Shown piece after piece: positions 32,321 to 40,525 of a DNA stretch of 56,268 nucleotides. The translations under genes and the position numbers were made by a program. The notes under the pieces are model-generated. The model was not told the origin of the DNA and did not search any database. It saw nothing but the letters and a program-made list of their open reading frames with translations. Each line of letters opens with the position of its first letter. Within the stretch, counting starts at the first letter, position 1. Source of the stretch: Pelotomaculum sp. (GTDB lineage Bacteria > Bacillota > Desulfotomaculia > Desulfotomaculales > Pelotomaculaceae); NCBI GenBank assembly GCA_018435055.1, contig JAHDOA010000059.1:1-56268 (forward strand), read 5' to 3'.

Positions 32321-33184
32321 TCAAACTAGCCCCAGGAGCTGCTGCGCGTTTTCACCCAGTATTCTGGCAATGGCCGGCCGGGAAATGGGCAGGTTCTTTA
32401 TGGTTTCAATGCTCTTTTTAACATCCATAACAGTTGTTTTTCTATTAGCCAGGTTGATTATAGGAGAAGGCCAGTCAGTGCCAAAAATGAATTTATGAGC
32501 AAACCGTTCCATATCTGGGAAGATTTCTATGAGATTTTTAGGGGGCAGGCCGGAAATGTCAATATAAACATTCCTGTGCAGGCGGGCCATGCACATAGCT
32601 TCATCAAACCACGGGCCGCGACCCCCGTGCGCCATAATGATTTTCAGATTAGGGAAGTCCACAGCCACATCATCAAAATATAGCGGATTTCCATATTTTG
32701 TACGGGAATTGACAAATATCGACGTCCCGGTATGGTAGCTCACCGGTATGTCCAGCCTTTCAGCGACAGCATACAGAGGGTACAGAATATGGTCATTGGG
32801 GTAAAAATGATGATAGGGGGGATAGAGCTTGAGCCCCTTGAAACCGTGGTTTAAGCATAAGTCCTCTAGTTTTTCACCCATATTAGGATGGCGGTGAGGG
32901 TCCAGCGTGCAAAAAGGTATTAATCGCGGGCTCACCTGGCAAAAAGCCTCTACTGCTTCATTCATATGACTGCCGTTTGATAGAGTCTTGCTCCCAGCTA
33001 AAATAACAGCGTAATCCAGCCCCAGCTGATCCATCAATTGTAGATAATTATGCGGGTTACTGTACTTATTGCAGAAAGCCAGCATATCTTCTCTAGTAGG
33101 GTAAGCGCTGGACAATAATTCAATAATACTCGTTGTGTTGATCTCGAGTTCGGTAAGGTGCACATGGAAATCGATGATAGTCAA
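32321..33184 (-). CDS. Amidohydrolase (Amidohydro_2), intact paralogue
   Basis: The 287-residue protein has the TIM-barrel metal-hydrolase signature: DFHVH at residues 4-8, the H-rich block MAHGGRGPW near residue 175 and FGTDWPSP near residue 232. The family includes ACMSD-type decarboxylases and lactone or amide hydrolases acting on small organic acids. It is very similar along its full length to the broken copy at 22921-23797, so the two come from a duplication that also separated them by 9 kb. No partner gene adjoins it, and the substrate cannot be inferred. Confidence 0.85.
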   Translation of the reverse strand: MTIIDFHVHLTELEINTTSIIELLSSAYPTREDMLAFCNKYSNPHNYLQLMDQLGLDYAVILAGSKTLSNGSHMNEAVEAFCQVSPRLIPFCTLDPHRHPNMGEKLEDLCLNHGFKGLKLYPPYHHFYPNDHILYPLYAVAERLDIPVSYHTGTSIFVNSRTKYGNPLYFDDVAVDFPNLKIIMAHGGRGPWFDEAMCMARLHRNVYIDISGLPPKNLIEIFPDMERFAHKFIFGTDWPSPIINLANRKTTVMDVKKSIETIKNLPISRPAIARILGENAQQLLGLV

Positions 33185-33284
33185 TTATAAAACACCACCA
33201 GTTCATAATAATGGGATGATAAAACTTGTTCTTCATTATTTATATTTAATATTACCATCCGAAAGGTATTTTTCCAAAACAATA

Positions 33285-33330
33285 TTAATAAAAATAAAAG
33301 GATCCCCGGCATTATTTCAATACCAGGGAT
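33285..33330 (-). terminator. Terminator of the small sulfite-reductase gene
   Basis: GGATCCC (33298-33304) and GGGATCC (33324-33330) form the stem. Read on the minus strand it is followed by TTTTATTTTTATT. It is about 75 bases after the stop at 33407. Confidence 0.7.
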
Positions 33331-33406
33331 CCGCGCTAAAAAATTTTACCGCAAAGAAATAAACTTATGACCGTGCGGATTAATAAATTCGGGAGGAGAA
33401 TAGAGG

Positions 33407-34072
33407 CTATTCTTCAAGCTGGGCTTTAAACTCATCTAAACCAATCCGCTCGATAAACTTGCCCAGCCGCTCGTGTTTTTTGGCGCCCTCGGCATAGACC
33501 TTAATAATCTTATCGATTTTTTCCATGACCTGTTCTTCATCCAGCCCATCATAAAGAATCTGGGCAATGCGTGGCGTAACGCCGCCGTTTCCGCCCGCCA
33601 TCAATCTAAATCCTTTCGACATGCCCATTACACCCACATCACGGAAATGGTTTTCCCCGCAGGAATTGGCGCAACCGCTTACACCCATTTTGAATTTACT
33701 GGGCAGCTCAAGGCCGTGATAACGTTCGTCCAGTTTTAATCCCAAGCCAACGGAATCCTGTTGTCCCCGTTTGCAAAAAGTAGTGCCCGGGCAAAACTTG
33801 ATGCTGCGTACACATAGCCCAATGGCGGCGCCGGGTTTAATGCCCAGTTCCTGCCAGACATTGTCCAGATCTTCTTCCTTTAAACCCACAATCGCCAGGC
33901 GTTGGGCAGAGGTAAGCTTTAGCGCCTGGGCATTATATTTTTCTGCAACATCCGCTATTTTTCTCAACACAGCCGGAGTCACCAACCCACCGGGCATATG
34001 AGGAACCACAGCAAATGTTTCCTTATCCCGCTGCAGCACTGCGCCCTTGTCCAACAAATCCTTTGCAGCCAT
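33407..34072 (-). CDS. Small (assimilatory-type, low-molecular-weight) sulfite/nitrite reductase
   Basis: At 221 residues this is the short, single-polypeptide class of siroheme sulfite reductase known from anaerobes. It has the ferredoxin-like half (KLTSAQRLAIVGL) and the cluster/siroheme ligands: CPGTTFCKRG (Cys-x5-Cys) near residue 94 and GVSGCANSCGENHF (Cys-x3-Cys) near residue 133. All four Cys are present. A basic block near residues 80-95 would bind sulfite. It is transcribed alone, with no cys or dsr genes nearby. Whether it serves sulfite or nitrite cannot be told. A ribosome site AGGGAGG precedes the ATG. Confidence 0.85.
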   Translation of the reverse strand: MAAKDLLDKGAVLQRDKETFAVVPHMPGGLVTPAVLRKIADVAEKYNAQALKLTSAQRLAIVGLKEEDLDNVWQELGIKPGAAIGLCVRSIKFCPGTTFCKRGQQDSVGLGLKLDERYHGLELPSKFKMGVSGCANSCGENHFRDVGVMGMSKGFRLMAGGNGGVTPRIAQILYDGLDEEQVMEKIDKIIKVYAEGAKKHERLGKFIERIGLDEFKAQLEE

Positions 34073-34142
34073 TACTGATCATCCTCCCTTAAGGTAATAT
34101 AATTTATACTTTATCCTTTAACTAAAAACCCATTATTTCAAG

Positions 34143-34175
34143 TGGTGTCGGAGGCGTAACTTGAACCCGCACGGT
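34143..34175 (-). pseudogene. 3' fragment of a tRNA gene (tRNA-Leu-like)
   Basis: Read on the minus strand, the sequence CCGTGCGGGTTCAAG, then TTACGCC and CTCCGACACCA, matches the variable arm, T arm and acceptor end of a bacterial tRNA-Leu. The T stem no longer pairs fully and the 5' half is not found upstream. Such pieces are often left by integration at tRNA genes. The same 12 bases TGGTGTCGGAGG recur at 55747-55758. Confidence 0.5.
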
Positions 34176-34362
34176 CACTGTGTTTGGAACCTTGAATATG
34201 TAATTAATCCCATCGCAGGAACTAAGGATATATTATCTTTTAATTTTTTGGTAGTCAACCGTTATACGCCGGTCTAATTTCATCCCCCCATATTTTGTTG
34301 TTTATATATTTCCCTGACATTTATAAAATATGATCCGGGCAAATAACATATATAGATACATA

Positions 34363-34405
34363 TTGACACATTTCGATATGAGGCATATTATAAAACATAT
34401 CGAAA
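34363..34405 (+). promoter_or_regulatory. arsR promoter with a palindromic operator
   Basis: TTGACA (34363-34368), a 17-base spacer and TATTAT (34386-34391) form a good sigma-A promoter. TTTCGATATG (34371-34380) and CATATCGAAA (34396-34405) are perfect inverted repeats on either side of the -10 box. An ArsR-type dimer bound there would block RNA polymerase. Confidence 0.8.
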
Positions 34406-34427
34406 AAGTTGAATGTGAGGTGCGCAT

Positions 34428-34784
34428 ATGGATAAAATTTATATAGAAGGTTCCAGGGTATTCAAAGCGTTAGGCGACCCCAGAAGGGCGATGATTGTTG
34501 ATATGCTCTCCTGTGGAGAATTATGCGCCTGTAAGATTTTGGAGAAGTTTGCCATGTCCCAGTCCACCCTCTCACATCATATGAAACTGTTATGCGAGTG
34601 TGGTTTGGTTGTGGGACGAAACGAGGGAAAATGGACGTATTATTCTCTCAGTGCCGATGGCATTGCCAGAACAAAGCAATTCTTCTGCGACATCACTTCC
34701 GACAAGGAAAATTGCATTTGCAAAGAATTGAATCCGGATCAATGCAGTTGTAATGTAAATGGCAGATGTAATGTAAATGACTGA
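34428..34784 (+). CDS. arsR: ArsR-family arsenic/metal-responsive repressor
   Basis: The 118-residue winged-helix repressor has a helix-turn-helix near residues 42-62 (AMSQSTLSHHMKLLCECGLV). Cys29, Cys33 and Cys35 (SCGELCACK) place thiols in the alpha-3 region where E. coli ArsR binds As(III). The last 25 residues add a Cys-rich tail (CICKELNPDQCSC and more). It would sit on the palindrome at 34371-34405 and release it when As(III) binds. It is first in an operon with arsP-like, thioredoxin-like, CMD-like and arsM genes. The Cys-rich tail is unusual and may bind further arsenic or thiols. Confidence 0.9.
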   Translation: MDKIYIEGSRVFKALGDPRRAMIVDMLSCGELCACKILEKFAMSQSTLSHHMKLLCECGLVVGRNEGKWTYYSLSADGIARTKQFFCDITSDKENCICKELNPDQCSCNVNGRCNVND

Positions 34785-34813
34785 ATGAAACAGAAATTAG
34801 AGGTGGTTGTACG

Positions 34814-35818
34814 GTGTTAATATTTACATGGCTTAACAATCAATTGCTCAAGATGCAATGGCTGTACGATCTGGTGCAAAATTTTGTAGAGCAGGTTTTG
34901 GGGCTTAGTATCCAGGATAGGCTGGGCGGCAGTATTCATTTTTTCATATACGATGTGGTGAAAATATTTATACTGCTTTCTGTGCTTATTTTTACAATAT
35001 CCTATGTCCAAAGCTTCTTTCCCCCGGAGAGAACGAAAAGAATATTAGGCGGCTACAAGGGGATTACAGCAAATATTTTCGGAGCTTTGCTGGGCACCGT
35101 CACGCCCTTCTGCTCCTGCTCGTCGATACCGTTGTTTATTGGATTTACCAGCGCCGGCCTGCCACTCGGGATTACATTCTCATTTTTGATTTCATCTCCG
35201 CTGGTAGATCTGGCATCTATAATTCTTATTGCCAGCATCTTTAACTGGAAGATAGCCATCGCCTATGTTGTGGTCGGGCTTATTCTTGCGGTGATCGGAG
35301 GGACCATCATCGGCAATGCTAAACTTGAAAATCATGTAGAGTCTTTTGTTTACAGCAATGCAATGGTCGATATGGATCAAGAGGCCTTGACCGTAAAAGA
35401 GCGGCTTGATTATGCCAAAGAACAGGTGCTTAATATTGTCAAAAGAGTATGGCTCTATATCTTGATTGGTGTCGGGATAGGCGCCGTCATTCATAACTGG
35501 ATACCGGAAAATGTCATATCTGCGGTGCTGGGGCAGGATAAGTGGTATTCCGTACTTGTTGCCACGTTAGTAGGAGTTCCAATGTATGCGGATATCTTTG
35601 GCACGTTGCCCATAGCTGAAGCATTAGTCTATAAGGGGGTAGGTTTAGGCACTGCGCTTTCCTTCATGATGGCGGTGACCGCACTTTCCCTTCCTTCGTT
35701 AATCATGCTTAAAACGGCGGTTAAAATAAAGCTTTTGGCTATCTTCTTTGCAGTTGTAACTTTAGGTATTATTATCATTGGATATACATTCAATGTGTTT
35801 GGGTATTTGCTAATGTAA
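34814..35818 (+). CDS. arsP: ArsP-like permease (DUF318) for methylated arsenicals
   Basis: The 334-residue membrane protein has eight or so helices and the DUF318 hallmark TPFCSCSSIPLFIGF near residues 98-112, followed by GLPLGITFSFLISSPLVD. A second copy-like motif is VGVPMYADIFGTLPIAEAL near residue 255. ArsP of Campylobacter exports trivalent organoarsenicals, which fits the arsM gene two genes on. A central cytoplasmic loop (residues about 175-205) carries charged residues. The start is GTG after AGAGGTGG. Related DUF318 proteins occur without arsenic genes, so the substrate rests on the operon. Confidence 0.85.
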   Translation: MLIFTWLNNQLLKMQWLYDLVQNFVEQVLGLSIQDRLGGSIHFFIYDVVKIFILLSVLIFTISYVQSFFPPERTKRILGGYKGITANIFGALLGTVTPFCSCSSIPLFIGFTSAGLPLGITFSFLISSPLVDLASIILIASIFNWKIAIAYVVVGLILAVIGGTIIGNAKLENHVESFVYSNAMVDMDQEALTVKERLDYAKEQVLNIVKRVWLYILIGVGIGAVIHNWIPENVISAVLGQDKWYSVLVATLVGVPMYADIFGTLPIAEALVYKGVGLGTALSFMMAVTALSLPSLIMLKTAVKIKLLAIFFAVVTLGIIIIGYTFNVFGYLLM

Positions 35819-35857
35819 TATAAGAACATAAAGCATAAGAATAGGAGGACAAATTAA

Positions 35858-36088
35858 ATGATTATTAAAATTTTAGGAACAGGCTGCGCAAACTGTAATA
35901 AATTGGAGCAAAATACAAGAAAGGCTGTAGACGAGCTTGGACTTGCCGCGACTGTTGAGAAAGTGCAGGACTTGAAAGCGATCGCCAGGTATGGTGTCAT
36001 GAGGATACCGGCTTTAGTGATTGATGAGGAAATAAAAGTTGTCGGCAAGGTCTTAAAGGTTGAAGAAATAAAAGCGTTATTAAAATAA
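35858..36088 (+). CDS. Small thioredoxin-like redox protein (redox-active disulfide protein 2 type)
   Basis: The 76-residue protein has a mini-thioredoxin/glutaredoxin fold with the active site GTGCANCNKL (Cys-x-x-Cys near residues 9-12) and the cis-Pro RIPALVID near residue 50. Proteins of this kind are often encoded with DUF318 permeases. It may reduce arsenate or arsenical disulfides, or deliver electrons to ArsM or the permease Cys; this is inference. A ribosome site AGGAGG is well placed. It is followed closely by the CMD-like gene. Confidence 0.85.
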   Translation: MIIKILGTGCANCNKLEQNTRKAVDELGLAATVEKVQDLKAIARYGVMRIPALVIDEEIKVVGKVLKVEEIKALLK

Positions 36089-36117
36089 TCAAAGCTCATT
36101 AGAGGAGGATGTATTTT

Positions 36118-36441
36118 ATGAGAATGTTAGAAGAGTTTTTCCCGGAATTTACACAAAAGCTGGATGAGATCGATCAGCTTTATCAAGAAAAAAGAATGAT
36201 TGACGAAAAAACATATCAATTTATCTGCTTTGCTCTTTCTATTAAAGGTCGTTCTAAGCCTTGTGTGCTCAAGCATTTCAAAGGCGCCTTAGAAGCCGGC
36301 GCAACGGTCAAGGAATTATCTTATATCTTTGCCTTGACCATGCGTGAAGCAGCAGGCGCGGATGACTGCTGGACTCACGATGTTCTCGGAGATTGGGAAG
36401 AAATTGTTGCCGGCAATATAAGTTGCGACTGTAAAAAGTAA
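36118..36441 (+). CDS. Carboxymuconolactone-decarboxylase-like (AhpD-fold) protein
   Basis: This is an all-helical protein of about 107 residues with the CMD core (KTYQFICFALSIKGRSKPCVLKHFKGALEAGAT and EAAGADDCW). AhpD members use a Cys-x-x-Cys; here only one Cys is in that place (KPCVLKH), with others at DDCW and the C-terminal CDCKK. Such genes are found in arsenic operons, but their biochemical role is not established. I chose ATG 36118, 9 bases after GAGGAGG, over ATG 36109, which would be too close. It lies between the thioredoxin-like gene and arsM. Confidence 0.75.
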   Translation: MRMLEEFFPEFTQKLDEIDQLYQEKRMIDEKTYQFICFALSIKGRSKPCVLKHFKGALEAGATVKELSYIFALTMREAAGADDCWTHDVLGDWEEIVAGNISCDCKK

Positions 36442-36471
36442 ATAGCTTAACTCTGTGGGGGGCCACGTATT

Positions 36472-37266
36472 TTGAAAAACAAAGAAGAAGTTAGAGATTT
36501 TATCAGAAAAAACTATTCCAGGGTTGCCCTGCAAGGTTCTGCAGGAGGGTGCTGCAGTGGTGGCTGCAGCTGCAACGGCCCACAGGTAAACATTAAGGAG
36601 GCAGCCCTTAATATCGGTTATTCTGCAAGCGACTTCAAAGATATACCTGTTGAAGCCAATATGGGATTAGGATGCGGCAATCCAATCGCTATTGCGGCCC
36701 TTAAAGAAGGTGAAGTGGTACTTGACCTGGGCAGCGGCGGCGGATTTGATTGTTTTTTAGCCAGGAAGCAGGTGAAGGAGACCGGGTCCGTCATCGGGGT
36801 GGATATGACTCCGGAAATGATTAAGCTTGCCAGGCAAAATGCTGAAAAAAGCGGCTATAAGAATATTGAATTCCGGTTGGGAGAAATTGAGCACATACCG
36901 GCTGCGGATGGATCTGTTGACGTCATAATATCAAATTGTGTTATCAATCTGTCATTGGATAAGCAGCAGGTTTTTAATGAAGCATACAGGGTGCTTAAAC
37001 CCGGCGGGCGGATATCAATATCGGATGTTGTTGCCACAGCAGCATTGCCGGAAAGTATCAAGAATGATCTTGCCAGTATGGCCGGCTGTATAGCAGGAGC
37101 TGAGTATGTGGAAAACATCAGAATCATGCTTCAGAATGCCGGTTTTGAAAACATCCGCTTGTTTCCTAAAGATAACAGCAAAGAGATTATCAAAAGCTGG
37201 GTTCCCGACAAAAACGTAGAAGAATTTGTGGCGTCTTATATGATTGAAGCAGAAAAATGCAGCTAG
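36472..37266 (+). CDS. arsM: Arsenite S-adenosylmethionine methyltransferase
   Basis: ArsM methylates As(III) stepwise to mono-, di- and trimethyl arsenicals. The 264-residue protein has the SAM-binding core VLDLGSGGGFDC near residue 83 and VIGVDMTPEM near residue 105. The As-binding Cys expected in the family can be matched to NMGLGCGNP (near residue 68), ISNCVINLS (near 151) and ASMAGCIAG (near 204). A Cys-rich N-terminal segment GGCCSGGCSCNG is additional. The start is TTG. It is the last gene of the ars operon; a terminator follows at 37316. Confidence 0.92.
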   Translation: MKNKEEVRDFIRKNYSRVALQGSAGGCCSGGCSCNGPQVNIKEAALNIGYSASDFKDIPVEANMGLGCGNPIAIAALKEGEVVLDLGSGGGFDCFLARKQVKETGSVIGVDMTPEMIKLARQNAEKSGYKNIEFRLGEIEHIPAADGSVDVIISNCVINLSLDKQQVFNEAYRVLKPGGRISISDVVATAALPESIKNDLASMAGCIAGAEYVENIRIMLQNAGFENIRLFPKDNSKEIIKSWVPDKNVEEFVASYMIEAEKCS

Positions 37267-37315
37267 CTGAGCAAAGAAGATTTGTAATCCCGTAGACCAG
37301 TAAAAAATAATGTTG

Positions 37316-37346
37316 AACCTGCACATAAAAATGCAGGTTTTTCTTC
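37316..37346 (+). terminator. Terminator of the ars operon
   Basis: AACCTGCA (37316-37323) and TGCAGGTT (37332-37339) form an 8-bp stem, followed by TTTCTTCGTTT. Confidence 0.75.
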
Positions 37347-37499
37347 GTTTGATGTATAAAAAGAAAATGTATTGCCTGGATATTAGAGGGTAAATTGGAT
37401 CGGCAAGGTGCGGGGTTCAAGCGGGCGCTGTGACGGGTCGATGCTGCTGGAGATGCCAGGTAGAAATATTTTTCTGCGGAGAAAGGGATGGTGTGAAAT

Positions 37500-40487
37500 A
37501 TGCGAATTAACCGGCGGCTGGCGGGTTCACTAGTTGTTTTATTAGCTAGCTTGTTCACTGTCTGCAGCATAATTGTTGCGCCCGGGGTGGTCAAGGCGTA
37601 CGCAACTTCGCATGCCGCGGCGCAACTGCCGGCGATAGTAAAAGGAATGAGCCTGGAGGAAAAAGTAGGGCAGATGTTTATGCCCGATTTTCGCCAGTGG
37701 GACGGTAAAGATGTTACGGAGATTAACGAGGAAATTGTCCAGGCCATCGGGCAGCATCATCTTGGCGGGGTGATTCTCTTCCGGGAGAACCTGGTGGACA
37801 CCGGGCAAACTGCCCGGTTGGTGGATCAGCTGCAGCAGGCCGCCGGCGCCATTCCTCTTTTGATTGGCGTCGACCAGGAAGGCGGGGTGGTCAACCGCCT
37901 GCAGTCCGGGACAGTAATGCCGGGGAATATGGCCCTGGGGGCCACCCGTTCCACTGAGGCCAGCCGCCGCGTGGGGCAGGCAATCGGTGCGGAACTGCGC
38001 GCCCTGGGGATAAACGTCAATTTTGCTCCAGATGTTGATGTTAATGTTAACCCGGACAATCCGGTGATCGGAGTGCGTTCTTTCGGTTCTGACCCCCAGT
38101 TGGTCTCTGAACTGGGAGTGGCATATATACAGGGGCTGCATGATGCCGGAGTAGCCGCCACGGCCAAGCATTTTCCCGGCCACGGCGATACGGCTGTAGA
38201 TTCCCACCTGGGGCTGCCGTCGGTCCTACATGACCGTGCGCGTCTGGACGCGGTAGAGTTAAAACCTTTCCAGGCGGCCATCAACGGTGGGGTTGATCTG
38301 CTCATGACGGCCCATGTAACTTTTCCGGCTATCGATTCATCGATGGTTATCTCCCGCCTGGATAACACCCCCATCTATGTGCCGGCGACTTTATCCGCCC
38401 CGGTACTGACCGGGTTAATCAGGGATGAATTGGGCTTTACAGGAGTAGTTGTCACCGATTGTCTGCAAATGAAGGCCATTACCGATCACTTTGGTCCGGA
38501 AGACGCCGTAATCAGGGCGGTGCAAGCCGGCACGGATATTATTTTGATGCCGTCCGACCTGGGCCGCGCTTATCAAGCCGTGCTGGCGGCAGTTAAAAAT
38601 GGCGTCATCCCGGAGGCCGCGGTTGATCAATCTGTGACCAGGATACTGGCGCTGAAACTGAAGCTAGGTGTGGCAGAGATTAAAAACGGCGCGCTTCAGC
38701 CTGGTAGTGACGTCAGCAGGCCCCTGGAAGATAAAATCAATACCGCTCTGGTCGTTGTGGGATGCGCGCAGCACCGGTCCTTAGAGCAGGAAATAGCCGG
38801 GCAGGCGGTAACCTTGCTTAGAAATGAAGGTAATATTTTGCCTTTCCAGCTCAGTAACGGCGACAAGGTAACTCTGCTGGCCCCGTGGCAGGACCGGCTG
38901 GAGCTGATGACGCAGAGCCTGGAACAAATTATCGGGGATAAATCGCTGCGGGTAGATGTGCAAGGGTTTGCCTATACGGATATGGCGGCCTTGAACGAGG
39001 AACAAAAGGAGGCTATTGACGGCGCCGACTATGTGGTGCTTGGTTCTTCCAGTTACAATGTCGATAGCCGCACCCCCGGTAAAGACTGGACGCCCGACTA
39101 TGTGTTAAATGCTGTTGAATATTGCCGGGAGCAGGGCAAAGCAGTAGCGGTAATAGCTATCAGGAACCCTTACGACATTATGTATCTACCGGAAGCGCCT
39201 GCCTGTATCTGCATTTATGGCCGGGCTGAAGGGCCGGATATCCCGGCGGGGATGATGGCTGTTTTCGGCAAGTTAAATCCGGCCGGCAAACTACCGGTAG
39301 CTATTCCCAATACTGCCGGGGGCGAACTCTACCCCCTGGGGTACGGCCTCAACTATAGGCCGGGCGCCGGGGAAAATCTAGCAGGCGAGCCGCGTGTCAG
39401 CGTAAAACTAAATGGCCGGCCACTTCCTTTGGAACCGGTTCCTCTTCTGGAAAACGAACGGTTCCTGGTCCCCTTGCGGCTGGTTTTAGAGGCTATGGGA
39501 GCGAAGGTAACCTGGTACGGCGATACTGGAACGGCGGTGGCGTGCTTGCCGGGGACAACACTTGTCGTGAACGCCGGATCCCCATATGCCGGGATCAACG
39601 GTTGTGAATACCCAATGGAAGTTGCCGCCGGGATCGACAATGAAAGAATAATTGTGCCCCTGGAGGTCATTAAGAAAGCCACCGGCGCGCAATCCGAATG
39701 GGATAGCGCGACCCGGTCCCTGGCGCTCTATAAGGAAGACACTAGCGCGGGTTTCCCGCTCCCGTTCCTTGATTTACAGCGCGACGTCCAGAGCCGGCTG
39801 GACCAAGCGGATCGGGACCTGGCCGCCGCAGCAGGGGAACTTGCCCAAAGCGGCCTGGACGGGGACGAAGCGCGCCGGATCCTGAGCGGACTGGCGTCCC
39901 GCTACCATTACGCTGTAGACTGCTGCACTGTAGATGAGCATGGAAAGATCGTCGCTGTTGAACCCGCTGCCTATCATGAGTTTGCCGGCGCCGATATCAG
40001 CGGGCAGGAGCATGTCGGCAGGCTTAAGGAAACCGGGCGTCCGGTCTTAAGCAACGTGTTCACGGCAGTGGAGGGGTTTGCGGCAGTGGATATGCAACGG
40101 CCTGTGTTCAGCCAGCAAGGCGAACTGATCGGCTCGGTCAGCATGCTGATCAGCCCGGAACGCTTTTTTTCAAGTTTTACTGTCCCGGATATGCAGGGGG
40201 AGCGCCCGGAAATGATGATCATGCAGAAAGACGGGGATATCCTTTATGATACCGAGAGCTCACAAACCGGTCGCAATACCTTTACAGACCCCCTTTATCA
40301 GGATTACGCCGGATTGACAGAGTTGGCCAAAAGGGTAGTTGCTGATAAAGCTGGGGTAGGGACATATGCCATCCCGGAGCAGCAGCTGCAAAAACAGGCG
40401 GCCAAAAGGTCGGTTTGGACTACGGTGGGTCTGCACGGCACGGAATGGCGGCTGATTGTAAATTACGCGGCGGATAGTAATATCTAG
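37500..40487 (+). CDS. Secreted GH3 beta-N-acetylhexosaminidase fused to CuAO_N1 and Cache-like sensor domains
   Basis: This 995-residue exported protein has three parts. After a signal peptide, residues about 35-390 are a NagZ-type GH3 barrel: KHFPGHGDTAVDSHLGLP carries the His/Asp pair and VVVTDCLQMKAI near residue 320 the Asp nucleophile. A GH3 C-terminal domain follows to about 620. Residues about 625-745 are a copper-amine-oxidase-like domain (RFLVPLRLVLEAMGAKVTW and RIIVPLEVIKKATG). The last 240 residues resemble a PDC/Cache ligand-binding domain (VFTAVEGFAAVDMQRPVFSQQGELIGSVSMLI) but no membrane helix or kinase follows. NagZ/YbbD enzymes release GlcNAc from peptidoglycan. The fusion with a sensor-like domain is unusual. 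It precedes the symporter pair. Confidence 0.75.
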   Translation: MRINRRLAGSLVVLLASLFTVCSIIVAPGVVKAYATSHAAAQLPAIVKGMSLEEKVGQMFMPDFRQWDGKDVTEINEEIVQAIGQHHLGGVILFRENLVDTGQTARLVDQLQQAAGAIPLLIGVDQEGGVVNRLQSGTVMPGNMALGATRSTEASRRVGQAIGAELRALGINVNFAPDVDVNVNPDNPVIGVRSFGSDPQLVSELGVAYIQGLHDAGVAATAKHFPGHGDTAVDSHLGLPSVLHDRARLDAVELKPFQAAINGGVDLLMTAHVTFPAIDSSMVISRLDNTPIYVPATLSAPVLTGLIRDELGFTGVVVTDCLQMKAITDHFGPEDAVIRAVQAGTDIILMPSDLGRAYQAVLAAVKNGVIPEAAVDQSVTRILALKLKLGVAEIKNGALQPGSDVSRPLEDKINTALVVVGCAQHRSLEQEIAGQAVTLLRNEGNILPFQLSNGDKVTLLAPWQDRLELMTQSLEQIIGDKSLRVDVQGFAYTDMAALNEEQKEAIDGADYVVLGSSSYNVDSRTPGKDWTPDYVLNAVEYCREQGKAVAVIAIRNPYDIMYLPEAPACICIYGRAEGPDIPAGMMAVFGKLNPAGKLPVAIPNTAGGELYPLGYGLNYRPGAGENLAGEPRVSVKLNGRPLPLEPVPLLENERFLVPLRLVLEAMGAKVTWYGDTGTAVACLPGTTLVVNAGSPYAGINGCEYPMEVAAGIDNERIIVPLEVIKKATGAQSEWDSATRSLALYKEDTSAGFPLPFLDLQRDVQSRLDQADRDLAAAAGELAQSGLDGDEARRILSGLASRYHYAVDCCTVDEHGKIVAVEPAAYHEFAGADISGQEHVGRLKETGRPVLSNVFTAVEGFAAVDMQRPVFSQQGELIGSVSMLISPERFFSSFTVPDMQGERPEMMIMQKDGDILYDTESSQTGRNTFTDPLYQDYAGLTELAKRVVADKAGVGTYAIPEQQLQKQAAKRSVWTTVGLHGTEWRLIVNYAADSNI

Positions 40488-40525
40488 GTGGGGGACCTCA
40501 GAGATAGGATATGCGGTATCGAAAA

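Larger units (their letters stand above)
34073..34427. other. Divergent intergenic region between sulfite reductase and ars operon
   Basis: It contains the sulfite-reductase promoter on the minus strand (not resolved), the tRNA-Leu-like fragment, a stretch with no visible feature (34180-34360) and the ars promoter/operator. No coding frame is credible. Confidence 0.5.
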
